Source of the DNA: Acidobacteriota bacterium | GTDB taxonomy: Bacteria > Acidobacteriota > Vicinamibacteria > Vicinamibacterales > UBA8438 | DNA: 36,856 nt | Assembly (NCBI GenBank): GCA_022562495.1 | Contig: JADFPE010000011.1 | Coordinates: forward strand, 1-36,856 | Direction of reading: 5' to 3' | In this document: positions 23,266 to 31,214 of the stretch, one piece after another | Layout of the letters: every line of letters begins with the position of its first letter | Numbering within the stretch: the stretch's first letter is position 1 | Made by a program: the position numbers and the translations under genes | The notes under the pieces: generated by a model | Told to the model about the DNA's origin: nothing | Databases searched by the model: none | Seen by the model: the letters and a program-made list of their open reading frames with translations, nothing else

Positions 23266-26097
23266 ATGCGTACACGTCGTGACAGGACCATGGCGCCGAG
23301 CCTCGTCAGCCTGCTGTCGCTGGTCTTGGTCTGTGTGGCGACCGTTGCACCGGCCCAGGACCGTCGCGGCGATCCGGACGTGGTGCTGGCTGGCGCCCGC
23401 ATCATCGTCCTCCCCTTCCGCAACCTCTCGGGCGACCCCGACATCGGCTGGGTCGGGGACGGGATCGCCGAGGCGCTCGCCATCGATCTACAGGCGCTAG
23501 CCGACGGCGAGGTCATCGGCCGGAACGGCGTCGCGGCCACGTTGAGGGGGCTGGGACTGCCGGACGCCGACGCCCTCAGCCCGGCAGACGCGCTGGCCTT
23601 CGGGCGTCGGGCCGGCGCGCGATGGCTGGTCCACGGTGGATATCAGCGGGTTGGTGCGCAGATCTGGGTGACGGCGCGGGTCGTCGATTGCGAGACCGGA
23701 GCGGTCGTCCGCGCCACACGCGTCGATGGCCTCCTCGAGGAGCTCTTCGCCCTCCAGGATCGGATTCTTCCCGGTCTCGGCTGGACCGGCGGCACCGGAG
23801 AGGATCGACCGCCGCCGGCGGCCCGAGCGGCGCGCGACGAGACCGCTGGGGTGGCGCCGACACGGGGCGGTGGCCTGGCGATGGTCACCGGCGCCCCACC
23901 CCCTCCGATCCCGCCGGCGACCGTGTCCCGCAACGAGGCGGGTCAGGTCACGGTGCGCGCCGTCAGGCTGAGAGGCGGCGTCGACCTCGACGGGAGGCTC
24001 GACGAGGAGATCTACCGGACGGTGGAGGCGATCAGCGATCTCGTGCAGATCGAGCCGGACGCCGGAGCGCCGGCGACCGAGAAGACCGAGTTCTGGCTGT
24101 TCTTCGACGACACCAACTTTTACGTCTCGGCACGCGCCTGGCATTCGGCGCCGGAAGCGGAATGGATCGCCAACGAGATGCGGCGTGACAGTTTCACCTT
24201 GCTGAACAACGAGAACATCAGCTTTCTGCTCGACACCTTTTACGACCGACGGAACGGGGTCCTGGTCACCGTCAACCCGATTGGCGGACGGATGGACGGC
24301 CAGGTCACCAACGAGCGGGACTACAACGGCGACTGGAACCCGATCTGGGACGTGCGGACCGGACGGTTCGAGGGCGGCTGGACGTTCGAAGCGGAGATTC
24401 CATTCAAGTCGCTCCGCTATCGATCGGGACGGGGCCAGCTGTGGGGCATCCAGTTACGCCGCAACGTGCAATCGAAGAACGAGACCGCGTATCTGACACG
24501 GCTGGACCGCGGGCTCGGACGTGCCGCCATCTTTCAGGCCTCGCAGGCGGCGACACTGGTCGGCATCGAAGTCCCTGTCGGCGGCAGGTTGTTCGAGGTG
24601 AAGCCGTATCTGATCGGCGACGTCAGCTCGGTGGTCGACGGGTCACGGCAGGTCACTAGCGACCTGGCCGGCAATGTCGGTCTGGACGTGGTGAAATACG
24701 GACTCACCGAGAATCTGACGGCCGACTTCACGCTCAATACCGACTTCGCCCAGGTCGAGGCGGACACGCAGCAAGTCAATCTGACCAGGTTCAGCCTGTT
24801 CTTTCCAGAGAAGCGGGAGTTTTTCCTGGAGAACCAGGGTCTGTTCGCATTCGGCGGCGCGGGCGCGCGTGGGCCGTTCGGGGGCTCCGCCGAAACACCG
24901 ATCCTGTTCTACAGCCGGCAGATCGGGCTGAACGCCGGACGCGAGGTGCCGATTATCGCCGGAGGCCGGCTGACCGGTCGCGCCGGCAAGTTCAGCCTCG
25001 GGCTGCTGAACATCCAGACCGACGAGGAACCGATCGGCGGCGCACAGAGCACCAATTTCGCCGTGGCCCGGATCAAGCGCGACCTGCTGCGTCGAAGCAG
25101 CATCGGGGCGATCATCACGAACCGCTCGGCATTCGGGAGTCAGTCAGGGTCGAATCTCGCCGTCGGCGTCGACGGGGCGTTCGCTTTCTACGACAACGTG
25201 CTCGTCAACACCTACTGGGCACGGACACGTACGACGGGCGAGGCAGGGAAGGACAGCAGCTATAAAGGGGAGTTCCGGTACAACGGCGACCGGTACGGCC
25301 TCACTGCCGAGCACCTCTTTGTCGATGAGCGGTTCTCGCCCGGTGTGGGGTTCCTCCGGCGGCCCGACCTGCGCAAGAGCTTCGGGTCGCTGCGGTTCAG
25401 CCCGCGGCCGGCATCGATCGACTGGATCAGACGGCTCTCGTGGGACGGCTCGTACAACTACATCACCGACGCGAGTGGAACCGTCGAGACCCGCGAAGCG
25501 AGTGGGAGCTTCCAGATCGAGCTGGAGAACAGCGACCGGTTCAGCGCCTTCTTCACCAACACATACGACCTGCTGCAGCAGCCGTTCGAGATCGCCTCGG
25601 ACGTCACGATCCCGGTCGGCGGCTACAACTTCTCGAACACCCAGCTGTCGTACGCGTTCGGACCGCAGCGCCGTCTATCGGGCACCCTCTCGGTGGACCG
25701 TGGCAGCTTCTATGGCGGCACCAAGACCGCCGTCGCCATCGGCGGTGGCTTCGGTCCGGGCGGAGCCGGCCGGATCGAGCTGTCGCCCCGGTTCTCGCTC
25801 GAACCAGGGCTGTCGATCAACTGGGTGGAGCTGCCACAGGGCAGTTTTACTTCCCAGCTGGTCACGACCCGGACCACCTACACCTTCACCCCAACGATGT
25901 TTCTGAGCGCGCTCATCCAGTACAACTCCAGCAACAACGCGCTGAGCAGCAACATCCGGCTACGGTGGGAGTATCAGCCCGGCAGCGAGCTGTTCGTGGT
26001 GTACAACGAGCAGCGCGACACGCTGACCCCAAACAGCCTCCCCGAGCTCGAGAACCGCATCTTCATTATCAAGATCAACCGCCTGTTGCGGTTTTGA
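23266..26097 (+). CDS. TolB-like domain fused to CBM9 and DUF5916 outer-membrane barrel (copy 2)
   Basis: A 943-residue exported protein. A signal peptide (to about residue 31) is followed by a TolB/FlgO-like domain at about 45-175: IIVLPFRNLSGDPDIGWVGD, then GIAEALAIDLQAL, GARWLVHGGYQRVGAQIWVT and TGAVVRATRVDGLLEEL, the pattern of the N-terminal domain of CadC- and adenylate-cyclase-type proteins. After a Pro-rich linker comes the CBM9-like domain (VDLDGRLDEEIYRTVEAI) and then the DUF5916 barrel with DFAQVEADTQQVNLTRFSLF and FPEKREFFLEN. It ends in NRLLRF, a terminal-Phe barrel signal. The other two DUF5916 proteins in the window lack the TolB-like part. Starts at 23245, 23266 and 23290 are all possible; 23290 has the best ribosome site (AGGA), 23266 gives a better signal-peptide n-region. 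Confidence 0.85.
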   Translation: MRTRRDRTMAPSLVSLLSLVLVCVATVAPAQDRRGDPDVVLAGARIIVLPFRNLSGDPDIGWVGDGIAEALAIDLQALADGEVIGRNGVAATLRGLGLPDADALSPADALAFGRRAGARWLVHGGYQRVGAQIWVTARVVDCETGAVVRATRVDGLLEELFALQDRILPGLGWTGGTGEDRPPPAARAARDETAGVAPTRGGGLAMVTGAPPPPIPPATVSRNEAGQVTVRAVRLRGGVDLDGRLDEEIYRTVEAISDLVQIEPDAGAPATEKTEFWLFFDDTNFYVSARAWHSAPEAEWIANEMRRDSFTLLNNENISFLLDTFYDRRNGVLVTVNPIGGRMDGQVTNERDYNGDWNPIWDVRTGRFEGGWTFEAEIPFKSLRYRSGRGQLWGIQLRRNVQSKNETAYLTRLDRGLGRAAIFQASQAATLVGIEVPVGGRLFEVKPYLIGDVSSVVDGSRQVTSDLAGNVGLDVVKYGLTENLTADFTLNTDFAQVEADTQQVNLTRFSLFFPEKREFFLENQGLFAFGGAGARGPFGGSAETPILFYSRQIGLNAGREVPIIAGGRLTGRAGKFSLGLLNIQTDEEPIGGAQSTNFAVARIKRDLLRRSSIGAIITNRSAFGSQSGSNLAVGVDGAFAFYDNVLVNTYWARTRTTGEAGKDSSYKGEFRYNGDRYGLTAEHLFVDERFSPGVGFLRRPDLRKSFGSLRFSPRPASIDWIRRLSWDGSYNYITDASGTVETREASGSFQIELENSDRFSAFFTNTYDLLQQPFEIASDVTIPVGGYNFSNTQLSYAFGPQRRLSGTLSVDRGSFYGGTKTAVAIGGGFGPGGAGRIELSPRFSLEPGLSINWVELPQGSFTSQLVTTRTTYTFTPTMFLSALIQYNSSNNALSSNIRLRWEYQPGSELFVVYNEQRDTLTPNSLPELENRIFIIKINRLLRF

Positions 26098-26175
26098 GGC
26101 TGCGGGCGGAACCCCTTCAGGCCAGCGATGGCGTCGCACCCTCGTCTGAACGCGTCTCGGCTGCAGCGCTTGCAT

Positions 26176-26202
26176 TGATATGTGTGTAGTGATATGTGTG
26201 TA
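26176..26202. promoter_or_regulatory. 13-bp direct repeat upstream of vapB, candidate operator
   Basis: TGATATGTGTGTA occurs at 26176-26188 and again, exactly, at 26190-26202, just before the ATG at 26206. Antitoxins of the ribbon-helix-helix type bind such repeated sites over their own promoter. A possible -35 TTGCAT at 26170-26175 lies upstream. Confidence 0.5.
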
Positions 26203-26205
26203 TGT

Positions 26206-26451
26206 ATGAAGACGACCGTCGAGATTCCGGATGCGCTCCTCACCGAAGCCAAGCAACTGGCGGCCAGCCAGCAGACGACCGTCAGGGCGCTGATCGAACA
26301 GGGCCTGCACCGGGTCCTCGCCGAGAGGACAGGGCGCGCGGCCCATCGGCTGCGGCACGCGAGCTTCGCGGGGGAGGGCTTGCAGCGGGACATGCGGGAG
26401 GGAGCCTGGGAACGCCTACGCGAACTGGCCTATGAGGGTCGTGGCGGATGA
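26206..26451 (+). CDS. Ribbon-helix-helix antitoxin, VapB-like
   Basis: An 81-residue protein. The N-terminus MKTTVEIPDALLTEAKQLAA, then QTTVRALIEQGLHRVL, is the standard DNA-binding ribbon-helix-helix of VapB antitoxins that carry TTVEIPDxLLxEAK. The C-terminal half (GLQRDMREGAWERLRELAYEG) is the toxin-binding part. Its stop overlaps the toxin start as ATGA (26448-26451). ATG at 26206 begins the conserved domain; earlier in-frame ATGs at 26182 and 26194 add Cys-rich residues from the repeat and are unlikely. There is no ribosome site in front of it, so translation may start on a leaderless or very short-leader message. Confidence 0.85.
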   Translation: MKTTVEIPDALLTEAKQLAASQQTTVRALIEQGLHRVLAERTGRAAHRLRHASFAGEGLQRDMREGAWERLRELAYEGRGG

Positions 26452-26882
26452 TCGCCCTCGACACGAATCTCCTGGTCTATGCCCACCGGGAGGATTCTCC
26501 ATGGCACGAGCCGGCGACACGGTGTGTGACGGCGCTGGCCGAGGGCCGTGGCGACTGGGCCATTCCGTGGCCGTGCCTGCACGAGTTTCTCGCCATTGTG
26601 ACCCACCCCTGTATCTACCGGCCTCCGACCCCGCCTGAGCTGGCCCTCGACCAGGTCGCGGCCTGGATGGAAACGCCGACGCTCGTCCTGTTGGGAGAGT
26701 CCGTCGGGTACTGGGACCAGCTGCGCGCCGCGGTGCTGGAGAGCAAAGTGGCAGGCCCGCGGGTGCACGACGCCAGGGTGGCGGCGTTATGCTTGCACCA
26801 TGGCGTCGACGAGCTGTGGTCGGCGGACCGCGACTTCGGCCGGTTCGCGGGACTGAAGGTCACCAACCCGTTGGTGTCGTAA
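26448..26882 (+). CDS. PIN-domain ribonuclease toxin, VapC-like
   Basis: A 144-residue PIN-domain protein. Acidic site residues are D5 (IALDTNLLVYAH), E46 (CLHEFLAIV), D108 (VHDARVAALC) and D127 (WSADRDFGRF). VapC toxins cut tRNA or rRNA; the antitoxin gene directly upstream overlaps by 4 bases and appears intact. The subfamily (LDTNLLVYAHRxDSPxH) is distinct from the toxin at 10693-11145, so the two modules were gained separately. A mobile-element remnant follows within 50 bases. Confidence 0.88.
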   Translation: MIALDTNLLVYAHREDSPWHEPATRCVTALAEGRGDWAIPWPCLHEFLAIVTHPCIYRPPTPPELALDQVAAWMETPTLVLLGESVGYWDQLRAAVLESKVAGPRVHDARVAALCLHHGVDELWSADRDFGRFAGLKVTNPLVS

Positions 26883-26928
26883 CGGCACCTTCCGAGGGGA
26901 CTGCGCCCTTCCCGGTGAGGCGCTTTCC

Positions 26929-27091
26929 TAGCAGTCCGTGGTGAAACCCCGCGTCGCACCGAGCACGGCGATGGGCCCGGCTGACAAGGCGCGCCGAGGG
27001 AGAAGACCGGCCTGTATTCGACCGAGAAGCAACGCCGGCAGCCGGGATGCAGCGCCGTTCGAATGCAGCGAGGCTTCACCACGGGCTGCTA
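26929..27091. mobile_element. MITE-like element with 24-bp terminal inverted repeats
   Basis: The left end (26929-26952) and the right end (27068-27091) are inverted repeats matching at 21 of 24 positions (starting TAGCAG and ending CTGCTA). Similarity continues inward, with ACGGCG...CCCGGCTG on the left against its inverted counterpart on the right. CTAG stands at both borders (26928-26931 and 27089-27092) and could be a 4-bp target duplication. At 163 bases there is no room for a transposase. The short frame at the left end translates to GFTTDC on the minus strand, which may be a leftover of the parent insertion sequence. Confidence 0.6.
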
Positions 27092-27156
27092 GACATCTCC
27101 TAAGGGTGATATCGTCACGTGTGAAGCGAGTGTTCATGACACGCGGAGATGTCTAG
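27089..27156. repeat. Palindrome with 12-bp arms and internal stem
   Basis: CTAGACATCTCC (27089-27100) and GGAGATGTCTAG (27145-27156) are exact inverted repeats. Between them CGTGTGAA and TTC...ACACG add a second, imperfect stem. It shares its first bases with the right end of the MITE-like element and its last bases with the 28-base repeat that follows. Confidence 0.65.
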
Positions 27157-27182
27157 CCCCCGCGTAGCGGGGCTGTAAGATA
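27155..27182. repeat. Dispersed palindromic repeat, copy 2
   Basis: It matches 1873-1900 at 26 of 28 positions, including the AGCCCC...GGGGCT core. It directly follows the palindrome at 27089-27156. Confidence 0.7.
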
Positions 27183-27291
27183 AGCTTCTGCTCGCGAGGC
27201 TGCGCCGTCTTCGCTCGTCGGTTTGAGGCGTAGTTTCGCTAGCCGCCCAACGCGCGTCTAAGCAGACAGTATGTGGAGGAGCCCGAAGATC

Positions 27292-27933
27292 ATGACGACC
27301 ACTCAGAGAGTGTCCGCACTACTCGCCATCGCGGCGCTGGTCGGAGGGGCGATGGCGCTCGTCACGGCCGAAGGACAGACCTCGGCGACACCCGTCGCCG
27401 CCCCCGGGCTGGCCAAGGCGACGTTCGCGGGGGGCTGTTTCTGGTGCATGGAGCCGCCATTCGACGAGCTCGACGGTGTGATCTCGACCACATCCGGCTA
27501 CACCGGCGGGGAACGGCAACATCCGACCTATGGCGAGGTGTCGTCCGGCCGGACCGCGCACGCCGAAGCGGTCGAGGTGGTCTATGACCCGGCGAAGATC
27601 ACCTACGCGCAGCTGCTCGACGTGTTCTGGCGAAACATCGACCCGCTGACCCGGAACCGGCAGTTCTGCGACCACGGCGCACAGTATCGGACAGCCATCT
27701 TCTTTCACGACGCGGAGCAGGAGCGGCTGGCCCGCAAGACAAAGCGGCAACTCGAGGAGTCGGGCCGCTTCGCAGACCCGATCGTGACCCAGATCGCCGA
27801 GGCGCACCAGTTCTGGGCGGCCGAGGACTACCACCAGGACTACTACCTGAAGAACCCGATCCGGTACAAGTTCTACCGGTTCGGCTGCGGCCGCGATCGT
27901 CGTCTGAAGGAGCTGTGGGGCGACGACAACTAG
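27292..27933 (+). CDS. msrA: Peptide-methionine (S)-S-oxide reductase, exported
   Basis: A 213-residue MsrA with an N-terminal hydrophobic leader (about residues 1-28). The catalytic motif GGCFWCMEPPF lies at 47-57 with the active Cys at 49; other conserved blocks are GYTGGERQHPTYGEV, GRTAHAEAVEVVYDP, RQFCDHGAQYRTAIF and AEDYHQDYYLKNP. A C-terminal Cys (RFGCGRD) can serve for resolving the disulfide. It repairs oxidised methionine S-sulfoxide, and the leader places it in the periplasm. The start at 27292 has GGAGGA about 11 bases upstream; an in-frame ATG at 27271 adds MWRSPKI and is possible. The methionine R-sulfoxide partner MsrB is not in the window. Confidence 0.93.
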   Translation: MTTTQRVSALLAIAALVGGAMALVTAEGQTSATPVAAPGLAKATFAGGCFWCMEPPFDELDGVISTTSGYTGGERQHPTYGEVSSGRTAHAEAVEVVYDPAKITYAQLLDVFWRNIDPLTRNRQFCDHGAQYRTAIFFHDAEQERLARKTKRQLEESGRFADPIVTQIAEAHQFWAAEDYHQDYYLKNPIRYKFYRFGCGRDRRLKELWGDDN

Positions 27934-28214
27934 CAGCCGGTGGGGCGTTTTCACGCAATACGCAGGGACCGGACGGCGAACCGCAGATCGGAGAGGAAGC
28001 TCCTGTGCGCGGCGTACTCGGCCGCAGGCGGTTGGACGGAACCACTGGCCTCGGTGGTGCCCTCTCACCCCGGGATAGGTCTTCGAATGCTCCTGGGTCC
28101 AGGGTGTCCTGTCTCAGTCGTTCACATCAGGCAACCCCATGAAGGTGTCCAACAATCCGGAGATCCACTGTGGTTCACGTCTGAGTAGCACTTTGCAGTC
28201 CGCTTAACCTCCTC

Positions 28215-28589
28215 CTACCGCAGGTCGATGCCGTGCTCGATGTATCCCTTCAGGCACATCGCCATATGGGTCCAGCCGCTGCAATTGTCGTGTGACGCCT
28301 TGAGACCGTCGGCGTCGCTCTTCCATCCTTCCTCGCTGATGCTGAGCTTCGTGCCCCCGGTCTCCAGCGCCTCGAATTCGAAGACGATGAGGACCTCGTA
28401 GGAGTCGTCCTTCGTCTTCTGCCAACGCCGCGCGTCCAGCGCAAGCTCGATCCGTCGATCCTTCTCCATCTTCTTGACGGTCACCGGGAAGTCGCCCCAG
28501 TCCTCCCAGTGCCAGGTGATGCATGCGCCTTCGGCGAGATCGCCGCTGCTGCGCTCCGTGAAGTACCGGTTCAGCCTGTTGCTCGACAC
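28215..28589 (-). CDS. SRPBCC/AHSA1-type protein, N-terminus shortened
   Basis: A 124-residue START-like (SRPBCC) domain protein: LNRYFTERSSGDLAEGACIT, WHWEDWGDFPVTVKKMEK, EVLIVFEFEALETGGTKLSI and the C-terminal helix GWTHMAMCLKGYIEHGI. Family members usually have about 25 more residues at the start, including the first beta-strand. Upstream of the GTG at 28589 the frame still codes SPAQVYDAI, as expected for the missing helix, but meets a TGA before any start codon. So the gene is either truncated or uses an unusual start. It lies head-to-head with an ArsR-type regulator whose own start is also missing. SRPBCC genes commonly travel with ArsR regulators in one operon, here they diverge. Confidence 0.68.
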   Translation of the reverse strand: MSSNRLNRYFTERSSGDLAEGACITWHWEDWGDFPVTVKKMEKDRRIELALDARRWQKTKDDSYEVLIVFEFEALETGGTKLSISEEGWKSDADGLKASHDNCSGWTHMAMCLKGYIEHGIDLR

Positions 28590-28630
28590 GATCGCGTCGT
28601 AGACCTGGGCGGGAGACTCGGGACGATCTG

Positions 28631-29017
28631 GTGTTCAAGGCGCTGGCGGGCGCGGACCGGCGCAAGATCCTGGACCTGCTGCACGATGCGCCGATGTCGA
28701 CGGGGGACATCGCTCGGCAGCTGCCCTGGCTGGACCGGACCACCGTCATGCTGCATCTCGGCGTGCTCGAGAAGGCGCGCCTCATCATCACCAGGAAAGA
28801 AGGGCGATGTCGGTGGAACTATCTCGACGTCAGCCCGATCCAGCGCATTCACGAGCGCTGGATTCAAGCCTACGCCGCGCCCTCGGCGAGGCTGCTCAGC
28901 CGATTGCAAGAGGATCTCGAAGAGGCCCAGTTCGTTGAGACCGGCACCCTGGTGCACGGCGAGGACGCCGCTCTGGCGGGCGACTTGCCAGACAGGAAGC
29001 GCCCATCTCCGCCGTGA
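28631..29017 (+). CDS. ArsR-type winged-helix regulator
   Basis: A 128-residue protein with the ArsR/SmtB DNA-binding fold: FKALAGADRRKILDLLHDAP, MSTGDIARQLPWLDRTTVML, HLGVLEKARLIITRKEGRCR and WNYLDVSPIQRIHERW. No metal-binding Cys pair is seen, so it belongs to the group linked to SRPBCC genes. The frame starts with GTG at 28631; the upstream codons RDDLV look like the family's normal MDDLVFKALA beginning with the Met replaced, so the natural start may have been lost. The gene is head-to-head with the SRPBCC gene and converges with the propeller gene at 29046. Confidence 0.72.
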   Translation: MFKALAGADRRKILDLLHDAPMSTGDIARQLPWLDRTTVMLHLGVLEKARLIITRKEGRCRWNYLDVSPIQRIHERWIQAYAAPSARLLSRLQEDLEEAQFVETGTLVHGEDAALAGDLPDRKRPSPP

Positions 29018-29045
29018 CCGGCGCTCCCTCTCCTCCTGCGGAGGG

Positions 29046-31214
29046 TCAGTTCGCCAGCGGGTTGGGTCGGAGCTGGAAGTGGACGACCGAGCTCCGCATG
29101 CCTTTGCCTCCTTCGATGTGCCAGTTGAGATTCGACCCGAAGTTGGCCCACAGACCGCGCCCCTGCCACCCGCCGTCGGGGTCGTCGATCCGACCGTCGA
29201 GGCCGCGCGCGAAAAAGCCGAGTGGATAGGGCACGCGCAGCACGACCCATTCCCCGGTCTCCGGCGTCAACGCGAGGAGCGAATCGGAGCCGGAGCCGGC
29301 CGCGATCGGAACGTTCGGGCCGAGCCCCAGCGTGTCGAACTGATCGACCCAGTTGTAGTAGTGGTAGTCGGCGCTGCCCGGGCCGGTCACACCCTTCATT
29401 TGCGGTCCGGGGGTGGCATAGAGGGTCCAGCCCTCGGGGCAGTGCTGCCCGGTCGCCTCGGGCCCGTTCAGGACGCGGCACTTGCTCCGATCGAAGCTCG
29501 CCAGGTGGCCGCTGCCCGACAACGCCGTCCAGATGACGCCGTTCCGGTCGACATCGACACCGCGCGGCGCGTGACCGGTCTTGGACGGGTCGACGTTTGG
29601 GTTTTCGATCGATGGCGGCTCGTAGACCTCGGCGATGCAGGTCTCCGGCGGATTGTCGCCGCGGTCGAGACGAACGAGTCGTCCGGGGAACGGCCCTGTG
29701 CGGGCGATCCAGGCGGTGTCGTCCACCGGGTTGACGACGACCCCGTAGGCGAACCCGGCGATCCGGGTGTCGCGGGTCGGGTCGACCGGGTCGCGCGGCT
29801 CGTTCCACGGCTTCGTGATCCGTCCGTCGCCGTTCGTGTCGAGGACCGTGGGACACCAGCCCTGCGACGCACGCTCGTCGCCCGTCTCGTCGAACATCCG
29901 GGTGTCGAGCCACCCGACGACGTTCGCATCGCCGCTGAACCAGAGCGTGTCGCCCGCGTCCTCGGCAAACTGCAGGTGGTGCGTGGCGTAGCAGCTGTCG
30001 ATCAGCGCGAATGTGTCGGCCGCCGGGTCGTACACCGAGATCTGCCGGCCGCTGCGCGGCACCGGGAAGTAGGTGGCCGAGGGATGCGTCGAACCCTCCT
30101 TGCACCACGCGGGATTGTCGCGGCGGCGGATCGTCGACGTCAGCCAGACACGGCCCTTGCCGTCCATCATCGGATTGTGCGGGTTCGCTGGCGCGTCGAA
30201 GAGGATCTCGTCGCCCCAGGAGGGCGACGGCTCGAACCCCGGCCGGGTCGGGAACATCGACGGCACCATGTCGCGCCCCTCGCGGAGGGGGATCTCGAGC
30301 TCGATCGACTGATGCTCGGCCGTGTCGGTGATCACCAGCTTGTCATGCGAGATCGACACGCCGTAGATGAGGCCGTTGGCGTTGACGGTGGGTCGGCGCT
30401 TGTCGGTCGTGACCTCGTCGTGGATGTACGAGGTCTCCTCCCCCCACTCCCACATCGTCAAGACGAGGTTGCGCTCGACCCCATGCGGGCGGGGCGGTGG
30501 GGGCGGTGTCTCGCCGGCGGCGATCCGATCGCTCCAGTCGGCGAACATCTCGAGCCCGCGCCCGCGGCCGAACCGGTTGAGCACGTTGCTCATCTGCGCG
30601 CCGCGCTGGCCGAACGTCACGCGATGGTCCCAGGCCGCCACGCTCGAGTCGAACCGGTCGAGGTGGCTGACGTCGAACGTGAACCGATTGCCCATCTGGT
30701 GACAGAGCTGGCAGCCCTGCTTCGTCACATCGACCCACGCCGCCTGGCTCTGGAGGGCGGCCGACACCCCGTTCCCGTCGGGCCCGGTGCCCGGAAACTC
30801 GCTCGGCGACGGCGGTTCGAGCAGCGAATACCAGTAGTTGGCGGGATAGACGCGCGCCGCCTCGCGTGGCGAGGCCGCCTGCGTCACGCGCAGCGTCAGC
30901 GTCTGTCCCGGCTCGGCCGTCACCGGGTCGGAATCGACCAGACCGTACCCGCGCACCCAGACCCGATAGGCCCCGGCGGGCAGATCGGGCACCAGGAATC
31001 GCCCGTCGTCGTCGGTCACGACGATCTTGCGAAAGCGCGTGTCGAGATCGTCGGTCTCCGCGATCACCCAGACGCCCGCTTCGCCGCCGGCCGAGCTGCG
31101 GACGACGCCCGCGAGATCGCCGTCACCACTCGACTGTCGGGCCGTCAGCGACCCGACCGCCACCGCCACACCGACCGCCACCAGTGCACACCCGATCCAC
31201 GTTCGCAACATCAT
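29046..31214 (-). CDS. Carboxypeptidase-regulatory-like domain and propeller protein with a haem motif
   Basis: A 722-residue exported protein. After the signal peptide comes a carboxypeptidase-regulatory-like beta-sandwich (GDLAGVVRSSAGGEAGVWVI, then DGRFLVPDLPAGAYRVWVRG, up to about residue 110). A single CxxCH motif lies at 168-172 (CQLCH), so one haem c may be bound. The rest is a Vgb/streptogramin-lyase-like propeller: NPMMDGKGRVWLTSTI, GVDVDRNGVIWTALSGSGHL and GLWANFGSNLNWHIEGGKGM. It ends in FQLRPNPLAN. Similar proteins occur in many copies in Acidobacteriota; function unknown, electron transfer is possible. The ATG at 31214 follows GGGAGGG. The remnant at 31243-31440 ends with nearly the same residues. 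Confidence 0.85.
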   Translation of the reverse strand: MMLRTWIGCALVAVGVAVAVGSLTARQSSGDGDLAGVVRSSAGGEAGVWVIAETDDLDTRFRKIVVTDDDGRFLVPDLPAGAYRVWVRGYGLVDSDPVTAEPGQTLTLRVTQAASPREAARVYPANYWYSLLEPPSPSEFPGTGPDGNGVSAALQSQAAWVDVTKQGCQLCHQMGNRFTFDVSHLDRFDSSVAAWDHRVTFGQRGAQMSNVLNRFGRGRGLEMFADWSDRIAAGETPPPPPRPHGVERNLVLTMWEWGEETSYIHDEVTTDKRRPTVNANGLIYGVSISHDKLVITDTAEHQSIELEIPLREGRDMVPSMFPTRPGFEPSPSWGDEILFDAPANPHNPMMDGKGRVWLTSTIRRRDNPAWCKEGSTHPSATYFPVPRSGRQISVYDPAADTFALIDSCYATHHLQFAEDAGDTLWFSGDANVVGWLDTRMFDETGDERASQGWCPTVLDTNGDGRITKPWNEPRDPVDPTRDTRIAGFAYGVVVNPVDDTAWIARTGPFPGRLVRLDRGDNPPETCIAEVYEPPSIENPNVDPSKTGHAPRGVDVDRNGVIWTALSGSGHLASFDRSKCRVLNGPEATGQHCPEGWTLYATPGPQMKGVTGPGSADYHYYNWVDQFDTLGLGPNVPIAAGSGSDSLLALTPETGEWVVLRVPYPLGFFARGLDGRIDDPDGGWQGRGLWANFGSNLNWHIEGGKGMRSSVVHFQLRPNPLAN

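Larger units (their letters stand above)
26883..27291. other. Gene-free stretch built of palindromic elements
   Basis: These 409 bases between vapC and msrA hold a MITE-like element (26929-27091), a long-armed palindrome (27089-27156) and the second copy of the 28-base repeat (27155-27182), placed end to end. The small open frames inside are not credible genes. Confidence 0.7.

Noticed and set aside
27089-27156. Possible integron attC site
   Set aside because: The arms are long exact palindromes without the GTTRRRY core or the extrahelical bases of attC, and no integron integrase is present.
27934-28214. Possible small gene or insertion-sequence remnant between msrA and the SRPBCC gene
   Set aside because: Short frames only, with no ribosome site, inverted ends or family pattern that I could recognise.
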